Origin: JAJKIP01 sp040509055 | GTDB taxonomy: Bacteria > Bacteroidota > Bacteroidia > Chitinophagales > Chitinophagaceae | Assembly: GCA_040509055.1 (NCBI GenBank) | Contig: JBEVLT010000390.1 | Coordinates: 1 to 26,505, forward strand | DNA: 26,505 bases | Direction: 5' to 3' | Shown here: positions 7,353 through 15,000 of the stretch, piece by piece | Layout of the letters: every line of letters starts with the position of its first letter | Numbering within the stretch: position 1 is the stretch's first letter | Made by a program: the position numbers and the translations under genes | The notes under the pieces: generated by a model | Database searches by the model: none | The model's input: only the letters and a program-made list of their open reading frames with translations | Told to the model about the DNA's origin: nothing

Positions 7353-8996
7353 ATGAAGAAACTCACCTGTGCGTTGATCCTTTTGATCACCGTTCTGTCG
7401 CTTGGCTCCTGCCGGCGTTTTCTCGAAGAATCGCCCTACTCTACCGTGGCTCCTGAAAATTTTTTCAAAACGGCCAGTGATGCCGAGATGGCGCTGACCG
7501 GTGTGTACGATGTGCTGACCATGGTTAGCATCCAGGGCCAGGGCAATGGCGATACCTGGGGCCGCGGCCTCCATTACCTCACCGAAGTGGGTAATGACGA
7601 GCTGGTGACGGCAGCCAATACCACGGTGGACTTCCGTGAATACGGCAACTATTCCTACACGGCGCAAACGCCTACGGCCGGCTATACCTGGATCTTTTTG
7701 TATGCCGGCATCAACCGGGCGAATTATATCCTGGAGCGGGTGCCCGCCATCCCGATGGATGAGACCCGAAAAAAGCAGATCCTGGGTGAAGCGTCTTTTC
7801 TCCGCGGCCAATATTATTTCTACCTCGGCTGGCTCTGGGGCGGTGTACCCATCGTCACCACTTCACAGGCGCCGCTGGATGCACCGAGAAGCCCGATCAC
7901 CGATGTGATGCGGATCGCGGAAGCGGATTTCAAGCTGGCCTATGAAAGCCTGCCTGCACGCAACACTAAACCGGGCCGGGTAGACAAATACACGGCTGCC
8001 GGCTTCCTGGCCAAGCTGTACCTGTACCTCGGCAGCTGCAAGGAATACCAGGTAGGTGAAGCGCCCGGTTTCCCGCTGAATAGCTTTGCCTCCGTGAACC
8101 AGGCCGATATGTACCACAAAGTGGAGGAGATCTGCGCGGATATCTATACCAACAGCCAGTATACCCTGCTGCGTCCGTACCGCAACCTGTTCTTTGCTTC
8201 TACCGAAGCCGATGCGCGGGCCGAAAAGATGATGCTGGCGCAGGTAGGTCCCGGCGGCTCCAGCGAATACCTGTTTGCCTCCAACCTCTCCGGTCCCAAA
8301 GGCAATGCTTCGCTGGTAGGCGGCGGCTACGGGTTTATGACACCGCTTAAGGAAATATATGACAAATACAACACGAACGATGGCCGCATGGCGCACAACC
8401 TGACCGGCTCCATTGCAGCCAACCCGCCTTTTGAAATGATCAACGGGGAAAAATACTTTACGCCTGGCACCTATAGCACCAGCACCTTTTCCAACCTGTC
8501 GCTGGGCAAGTTCCGGCAATCCGATCCTGCAGCCCGGCTGGCAAAAGGTATCCCGGCCTGGGCAAGCGAAACTGATTTTGGCATCCTGCGTTATGCCGAT
8601 GTGCTGCTGATGTATGCTGAAGCAAAGTTCAAGAACGGCGATGAGGCCGGTGCACGGCAGCTGTTCCGGGAGCTGCGGCTGCGGGCTGTAGCCGATGATG
8701 CCACGAAGCTGAATGTGATCACTACGGCTTACCGCAAAACCGACTTCATGCAGGAGCTGCTGGATGAGCGCTCCCGCGAGCTCTGCGGCGAAGGCTGGCG
8801 CAGGTTTGACCTGATCAGGACCGGCCAGCTGGCCAATGTAATTGCCAGCCTGAAGACCACCGGCGCTGTTCCCAATACCAGCCTGGTGCCTGAAGTAAAA
8901 GCCAATTTTGCCGATTACAAGATCTGGTACCCGATCCCTGCACACGAGATCGATCTGAACCATAACCTGGTGCAGAACCCCGGCTATCCTAGATAA
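7353..8996 (+). CDS. SusD/RagB-type surface lipoprotein
   Basis: This 547-residue lipoprotein is the lid and substrate-binding partner of the upstream SusC receptor. The signal peptide ends in the lipobox SLGSC with Cys20. The mature start RRFLEESPYSTVAPENFF is the classical SusD N-terminus. TPR-like helices follow (AEMALTGVYDVL, NRANYILERVP, ILGEASFLRGQYYFYL), and the C-terminal RagB/SusD domain has FGILRYADVLLMYAEAK, DERSRELCGEGWRRFDLIRTG and a final IPAHEIDLNHNLVQNPGY. All are family hallmarks. The length is normal and no defects are visible. The 13-base spacing after SusC implies co-transcription and matched amounts. A strong hairpin follows directly, so transcription may largely stop here. 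Confidence 0.95.
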   Translation: MKKLTCALILLITVLSLGSCRRFLEESPYSTVAPENFFKTASDAEMALTGVYDVLTMVSIQGQGNGDTWGRGLHYLTEVGNDELVTAANTTVDFREYGNYSYTAQTPTAGYTWIFLYAGINRANYILERVPAIPMDETRKKQILGEASFLRGQYYFYLGWLWGGVPIVTTSQAPLDAPRSPITDVMRIAEADFKLAYESLPARNTKPGRVDKYTAAGFLAKLYLYLGSCKEYQVGEAPGFPLNSFASVNQADMYHKVEEICADIYTNSQYTLLRPYRNLFFASTEADARAEKMMLAQVGPGGSSEYLFASNLSGPKGNASLVGGGYGFMTPLKEIYDKYNTNDGRMAHNLTGSIAANPPFEMINGEKYFTPGTYSTSTFSNLSLGKFRQSDPAARLAKGIPAWASETDFGILRYADVLLMYAEAKFKNGDEAGARQLFRELRLRAVADDATKLNVITTAYRKTDFMQELLDERSRELCGEGWRRFDLIRTGQLANVIASLKTTGAVPNTSLVPEVKANFADYKIWYPIPAHEIDLNHNLVQNPGYPR

Positions 8997-9010
8997 ACTC
9001 ATTAAGGCAG

Positions 9011-9056
9011 GCAGTTCCATCGTAGCAGGTGCCGCGATGGAACTGCTTTTATTTTT
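9011..9056 (+). terminator. Strong hairpin plus T-tract between susD-like gene and the enzyme pair
   Basis: A perfect 12-base-pair stem (9011-9022 with 9035-9046, arm GCAGTTCCATCG) encloses a 12-base loop and is followed by a T-rich run (9047-9056). It has all features of an intrinsic terminator, yet the next same-strand start codon is only 15 bases beyond it. It may act as a partial terminator or an mRNA-stabilising 3' end for the SusCD message, lowering expression of the downstream enzymes. Confidence 0.85.
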
Positions 9057-9071
9057 AAAACGGATCCCAAC

Positions 9072-10205
9072 ATGAAAAATATACTACCGGCCTTCTTTCT
9101 CCTTCTTTTCTTCCAGCTGGCGCATGCGCAGCAGTTCACGCTTTCGGATCATATGTCTGCCCGGGAGATCGGGCAGGCCATGCAGGCTTACCCGCCATCC
9201 ATCGACCATGTGGATGCCCGCATGCTGATCGCGCAGTCGCTGGATAAGCTGATACATTTTTCCGTGAAGCAGGACATCACGGATGAGCAGGTGGCCGAAC
9301 TGGCGCCTATCCGCGACCTGTACCTGCGCCAGGTGGACCACAACCTGGATGCGCTGGAGCAGAGCAAGGTGGCCGAAGGTGTACGCATCTTTAAATTCTA
9401 TTCGTCTTCGGTGATCATCCAAAGCAAGGAAGGCGTGATCGCGGTGGACTTCCAGCAGGGCCCGCATCTTACGTATTGCGGCAACCCGGACAAACCGGAC
9501 CCGGTAGCGGTACGCACCGGGTTTCACTGGAGCCCGCAGCAGCTGGACAGGCTGGCCCGCCTGGTGGATGTAAGCCTGATCACGCATGCCCATGCCGATC
9601 ATGCCGACTACGAGCTTTCCCGCAGGCTGGCGGCTTTGAAAAAAACAACCATCGTAACGCAGCAGCTGAAGGAGCTTTGGAAAAACCTGGGAGAAAGCCT
9701 GGTGGTGCCTGACTATGGAACCGCACAGCAGTTTGGCCCGGTATCCATCTACACCATGCTGGGGCACCAGTACATGGAAAATGACAAGGCCACCAAAGAT
9801 TCGGCCGGCAATGTGTATGGCCATCCCAGCACCGATCCTTCTATCACCGATGCTGAAACCGTGGTGTACCTCGCACGTATCGGCGGGCTGGTATTTTTAC
9901 AGGCAGGAGAAAACAACGATCCGGCAGATGAATGGCTGCAAAAAGGAATGGCGCTTGGGTTTACGCCCGATATCAAAATGTCGGTCGGTGCACGGCAGGG
10001 CGCCCGCTCGGTAAATGCGGCACTGGCCGGCAAACCCATTTTCTTTCTGCCCGTGCACGAATATGAAATGGGGCATGGCGGGGGCGGCAACCGTACAGCC
10101 GTGTATTATGCGGATAACCGTGGCAACCTGATCCGGAAAGGAGGATGCATGCCGCTTTTCTGGGGAGAGAATTATGCGATCAATGATTCCATGCTTCGCA
10201 AATGA
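9072..10205 (+). CDS. Exported metallo-beta-lactamase-fold hydrolase
   Basis: This 377-residue protein has a Sec signal peptide (hydrophobic residues 6-16, cleavage probably after AHA, 17-19), so it should act in the periplasm or beyond. The MBL metal-binding motif HAHADH is at 172-177. Candidate further ligands are His232 (in LGHQ), the AGENND segment (278-283) where the family usually shows AGD, and His329 or His335 (PVHEYEMGHGG). The overall pattern is closest to UlaG-like members, which open lactones, but the superfamily spans lactonases, phosphodiesterases and amidases. An extra helical N-terminal segment (about 27-103) precedes the MBL core. It starts 15 bases after a terminator-like hairpin, and its stop overlaps the start of the next gene (ATGA), so the two are translationally coupled. 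A role in processing the SusCD substrate is inferred. Confidence 0.8.
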   Translation: MKNILPAFFLLLFFQLAHAQQFTLSDHMSAREIGQAMQAYPPSIDHVDARMLIAQSLDKLIHFSVKQDITDEQVAELAPIRDLYLRQVDHNLDALEQSKVAEGVRIFKFYSSSVIIQSKEGVIAVDFQQGPHLTYCGNPDKPDPVAVRTGFHWSPQQLDRLARLVDVSLITHAHADHADYELSRRLAALKKTTIVTQQLKELWKNLGESLVVPDYGTAQQFGPVSIYTMLGHQYMENDKATKDSAGNVYGHPSTDPSITDAETVVYLARIGGLVFLQAGENNDPADEWLQKGMALGFTPDIKMSVGARQGARSVNAALAGKPIFFLPVHEYEMGHGGGGNRTAVYYADNRGNLIRKGGCMPLFWGENYAINDSMLRK

Positions 10206-11929
10206 ATAATGAAAAAGTCAAAAGAGGCCATTGCCAAAAGCAACGTCATGCGATCTATCGGAATTTTACAGTTCGGTTGGCAGGCTTCGTACTACTGCTG
10301 TTATCAGTAAATACAGCGGGCGCGGTGCCGGATATACAGGAACTGATCGATAAGGCCGTAACGCAAGGGAAAAAAGAAGTCGCGATCCCTGCAGGCACGT
10401 ACTACCTGTCGCCGGGCAAAACAGGCGCTCACATCAGCCTGGCAAACCTGCATGGCTTCCGGATCAATGCCGCCGGCGTACGGCTCGTTTGCCGGGAAAG
10501 AAGCACCGCCATTTCGATCGTGAACTGCTCGCAGGTGCTCATCAGCGGTTTCGTGATCGATTACCAGCCGATGCTCTATACGCAAGGCGATGTGATCAGC
10601 GTAAGCGATGACGGCGCTTACTGTGATATCCGCATACACCCGGGCTATCTCACCGAAGCGATCGATAGCTCATCGGTGGAAGTGTATGAAGGGCGCACAC
10701 GCCAGCTGAAGACTTCTGTTCCCACGCTCTTTAACAGGCAGATTGAAAAAACCGGTGTAGATCTTTTCCGGATCTATCAAACACGGCCGTTTGCCGGCAC
10801 CGTGCATCCCGGCGACCAGATTGTGTTATGTTACGCGGCCAGGCGGCCGCATGGCATTTACCTGTACCGTTCTGCGGCCATCACACTAAGAGCCACAGTG
10901 ATCCATGCCGCACCGGTCTTTGCGATCTATGAAGACCAGTGCAGCGGCAACCTGTACCAGGGTATTCAGATCACCCCTGGTGAGCCGCCGGCTGGCGCCA
11001 CGGAGCCGCAGCTTCGCTCCGCCACGGCCGACGGCATTCACTCCAATGCCGCGGAGAAAGGACCCGTGATCCGCGATTGCCTGATCGAAAACAACGGCGA
11101 CGATGGCATTGCTATCCATGGCAATGCTCATTTTGCTGTCGGCAGCAGCGGCCATGATCTTACCCTGCTGCTGAAATACAATGCCCGTGAAATAAAAGTG
11201 GGCGATGAGCTGGTGGGGTTGCAGCCGGATGGCTCCCTGCTTTTCAGTGCTCGTGTGACTGGTATGAAAGAAATACCGGCTGATGAACAGGCCCGGTACG
11301 ACAGTCTGAAATCGTCCCTGCTCAGCACCGTGTACCGTCCCGATGCCTTTCATGGTTACCAGCACTACCAGCTTGATCGCCCCGTAACGGTCCCTGCGGG
11401 CTGCATCGTTTTTTCACCGGATCACCAGGGCAATGGGTTCCGCATCCTGAACAATGTGATCCGGAACAAACGGGCCCGCGGCATCCTGGTCAACGCCTCG
11501 CATGGAATGGTAAAGGGAAACACCATCAGCGGGGTGCAGATGGCGGCCATCGCCTTCTGCCCGGATTACCGGTGGATGGAGCCCGGCTATTCAGATCATA
11601 TTTCCATCCGCAACAATCGCATCAGCCACTGCAATTTTAATCCTACCGAGCCATTGAACCCGCAGGCCGGTGTCATTTCCGTAAGCGCCGCTTCGGTCGA
11701 TGGGCGTTCGATTGGCCAGGCCATCGTGCACCGGCATATCAGCATCAGGGGCAACCGGCTTACCGGCTGCTCCGGCATCCAGGTGCTGGTGACATCTTCG
11801 ACCGGTATCAACGTGCACCGCAACGTCATCAAAGATCCCAACCGGGACCGGCGGGACCATGGAAGCGCGCTCGGGCTCAGCAGCGATCGGTGGGTCCTGA
11901 TCAGGCCGGCTGCCGGAACGGACAGGTAA
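10202..11929 (+). CDS. Exported right-handed parallel beta-helix protein, possible carbohydrate-active enzyme
   Basis: This 575-residue protein has a hydrophobic export segment (about residues 27-41) after a long basic N-terminus. The TTG codon at residue 27 would give a more usual signal peptide and is an alternative start. The mature protein opens with IQELIDKAV...VAIPAGTYYLS, typical of pectate-lyase/GH28-like beta-helix proteins, and shows repeated short strands with Asn/Gly turns (IVNCSQVLISGFVI, IRDCLIENNGDDGIAIHG, FRILNNVIRNKRARGILV, VKGNTISGVQMAAI). The acidic segments DGIH (about 277-280) and GDDGIAIHG (about 298-306) sit where GH28- and GH110-type enzymes keep catalytic aspartates. 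A glycosidase or lyase role is therefore plausible but unproven. It overlaps the MBL gene by four bases. Confidence 0.75.
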   Translation: MNNEKVKRGHCQKQRHAIYRNFTVRLAGFVLLLLSVNTAGAVPDIQELIDKAVTQGKKEVAIPAGTYYLSPGKTGAHISLANLHGFRINAAGVRLVCRERSTAISIVNCSQVLISGFVIDYQPMLYTQGDVISVSDDGAYCDIRIHPGYLTEAIDSSSVEVYEGRTRQLKTSVPTLFNRQIEKTGVDLFRIYQTRPFAGTVHPGDQIVLCYAARRPHGIYLYRSAAITLRATVIHAAPVFAIYEDQCSGNLYQGIQITPGEPPAGATEPQLRSATADGIHSNAAEKGPVIRDCLIENNGDDGIAIHGNAHFAVGSSGHDLTLLLKYNAREIKVGDELVGLQPDGSLLFSARVTGMKEIPADEQARYDSLKSSLLSTVYRPDAFHGYQHYQLDRPVTVPAGCIVFSPDHQGNGFRILNNVIRNKRARGILVNASHGMVKGNTISGVQMAAIAFCPDYRWMEPGYSDHISIRNNRISHCNFNPTEPLNPQAGVISVSAASVDGRSIGQAIVHRHISIRGNRLTGCSGIQVLVTSSTGINVHRNVIKDPNRDRRDHGSALGLSSDRWVLIRPAAGTDR

Positions 11930-11989
11930 CGGACCGGGTGGCGGGGACAAAATGAATGCGGATAGCTTTATGTATTAATCCCTGCGCAT

Positions 11990-12029
11990 AAAAAGAGGCT
12001 GCCTCAGGATTGGGACAGCCTCTTTTTTT
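11990..12029. terminator. Bidirectional intrinsic terminator between converging genes
   Basis: A 12-base-pair inverted repeat (AAAAAGAGGCTG at 11990-12001 with its complement at 12016-12027) and a 14-base loop ends in T-runs on both strands. It can terminate the beta-helix transcript on the + strand and the giant surface-protein transcript on the - strand. Confidence 0.85.
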
Positions 12030-12090
12030 AATTCCGTACCGTATCAGCAAACAGGCTCACCGGTCGCATCAGCCTTATCTCCTGTTTTCA

Positions 12091-15000
12091 CTATAGCTTG
12101 ATAAATTTAACAGCCACCGGTCTTCCATTCTTTCTCCGGAGAGTAATGATATACATGCCGCTTTTCAAATCCGCTGCAGGCACAAATACTTTTGTACGGT
12201 TGCTTATGCTTACGGTCTTTATCCTGGTCTTGCCGTCCATCCCCGTTATCTCCAGTGTTTGCCACTTGTCTGCAAGCCTCAGGGAGTCTACCGTAAAGCC
12301 ATCGGTAACAGGGTTGGGGAATAAAATAATATTCCCGACCCCGGCTGAAACAAGATCATCAATAGCCGTCACCATCATTCCCTGGCCGTTTGAAAATGCA
12401 GTACAGCTCCCTTTGGTCGCTTTTACTCTATAAGTACCGTTTACAGTAGCGGTATAGCTTGTGCCGGTAGCCGGTGGCACAATATCGTTCCATACGCCTG
12501 TGGTATTCAGCACCTGCCAGCTGTAAGCGGCAGTTGCATCGGCGTTACTTACCGTGATCGTATTACCGGTAAACGTAAGCACCGGGGTAGCAAGCTGGCT
12601 GACCGTTACGGTTGCCGTATCGCTGTTGTTGGCGCCTCCGCAAAGCGATCCTGCCGGCGTCATCCTGAAGAAATATTTCCGGGTCCCTGCGCTGGTACTG
12701 CTGTTTATCGTATACGCAAGCGGGGTGCCTGTATATGTTTTCGTAGTGCCGGCGGCAAAAGCGCCCCCGTTCAGGCTTTCCCAAAGCTGTACGCTGGTCC
12801 CGGCAGGTATATTGGTACCGGTGAACGTAACATCAAAATTATTGCCGGCACATGCCTGGGCCGGGGCAGCGGCCGTACCGGTGGGCACCACAGAAGATTT
12901 GACCCAGATGCTTACCGGATTATAATTAATCGCGTTTACGACACACCGGTACTGGTAACCGTTCCAGGAGGCAGGAATATCGATCAGCTGCAGGGTGGCG
13001 GTACGGGTGCCGGTATAATTGCCGTTGTCCGACAAATCGGTAAACCCGGTTCCCGTATTTACCTGCCACTGGTACTGGCTGCCGCTTACCGGCGCTGCAA
13101 GGGAATACCCGGCGCCGGAGCAGAGCTGGATCTCACCGCTTGCCTGGTTCTTCAATACGGAAACCCTGCTGGCTTCAGTCGGAACATTTATGACGCTACC
13201 CACGGAAATATCCGGCTGACCGTCGCCGTCCAGGTCGCTGATGGTCACTCCCTGCGGCAGATGACCGGTGGCATAATTCACCTTTGAATCAAACGAAAAG
13301 GCGCCGGGAACCGATATATTTTTAAATACGGCTACGGAATCTACAAACCAGTATTCACCGACCGCAATGTCGGCCTTGCCATCCCCATCCAGGTCGCCGA
13401 TAGACAATCCCTGGGATAGTGTGTAATTGGTAGGCAGATCAAACCTTGGCGCCAGCGCGATCGTACCGGGAGTAGAAAGATTTCTTAACAGGGTGCTGCC
13501 ATTGCCATTGGCAACGGCAATATCCGGTTTACCATCGCCATCCAGGTCGCCGGTGCAAACATCGTTGATAGAAACACCTGCTACAAAATCGATCCTCGAA
13601 GTGAAAGAAATAGTAGAACCGGTCGTGGTATTCCTGTGCACCATCACAGAGGGCCTTCCGGGTTCGTTCCCTGCATTGGTGACAATTACATCAGGCTTGC
13701 CATCTCCGTCCAGGTCTTCCAGCGCCACACCGCTCGGCTCGCCCCCGGTCACGAATTCCGCCCGGGATGCAAAATTGATCGCGCTTCCCTGGGTCGTATT
13801 CCGGAATACGCAAAACCGGTCGCTTGCATAGCTCACCCCGACAACTTCCGGCTTACCATCGCCGTCCAGGTCTTTAATGGCTAGGTCATGCACCTTCGTT
13901 TGAGAAGCGAAATGTGACCTGCTGAATGAAATGATCCCATTGCTGCTGGTGTTGCGCAGGATGATAAGAGAATCCGGGCTGGGTGAGTTGCTCAGCGAGT
14001 AGGCAATATCCGGCCGGCCATCCCCATCCAGGTCGCCCACGGTTGCACAATCATTGAACAGGGTTGGATCGATACGTGTTCCCGCATCGAATAACAGGTT
14101 GCCGCCGGAGCTGTTATTTTTATATATGATTATCCCGGAACCATTGTTAATAACCAGGTCGGCCTTGTTGTCTCCGTCAAGATCGATCGTTGCTATAGAC
14201 GCTGAAGAATTAGCAGGGCCTACGATATGCCCGGTATATGATTTAAAAGAGTTGGGCGTAAACCACCTGCTTCCGGAAAAGCTTATCATAAATGGCCGGC
14301 TGGCAAAGGCGGTCAGGTTATTGGATGTCACCGTCACGGGCACATAGCTGGACCCCGCCGGCGCCGTTACCGTAAGCGAAGTGGCCGATGCAGCGGTAAC
14401 AACTGCTTTTACCGCACCGAAATACACGGTATTGCGTGCAGGATCAGGGTTAAAGTTCATCCCGGTAATCACCACCGGCGTGCCGACGGCACCGGTGGCC
14501 GGCGTAAACGAAGTGATCACAGGCGGTGGAGAAGCTACATACGTAAATCCATTCATCGATGCGGCTCCTCCCGGCGTGGTCACAGCTACTGTTCCCGACA
14601 CACCCAGCCCGACAACAGCAGCAATGCTGGTATTGGACAATACTGTAAAGGAAGACGCCGGCGCTCCTCCGAAACTGACGGAAGAAGCATTGTTTAAATT
14701 TGTCCCGGTGATCGTCACGGTAGCGCCTGCGCTGGCCGAAACAGGAGTAAATGAGCTGATGCCTGGCGCCGGCACCCAGGTGAAGCCGGTATAGCTAGCG
14801 GTTCCGTAAGGAGTCGTTACAGCTAGGGTACCCGATGCGCCTGTTCCCACCACCGCGGTGATGGTAGTAGAAGAAACGACGGTAACAGACAGGGCCGGCA
14901 CACCCCCGAAGCTTACCGAGGTGGCGCCGTTCTCGAAATTGGCGCCGGTGATCGTGACCGGGATGGCATTTCCTGCCGAAGGCGGATTCACAGCTGTAAT

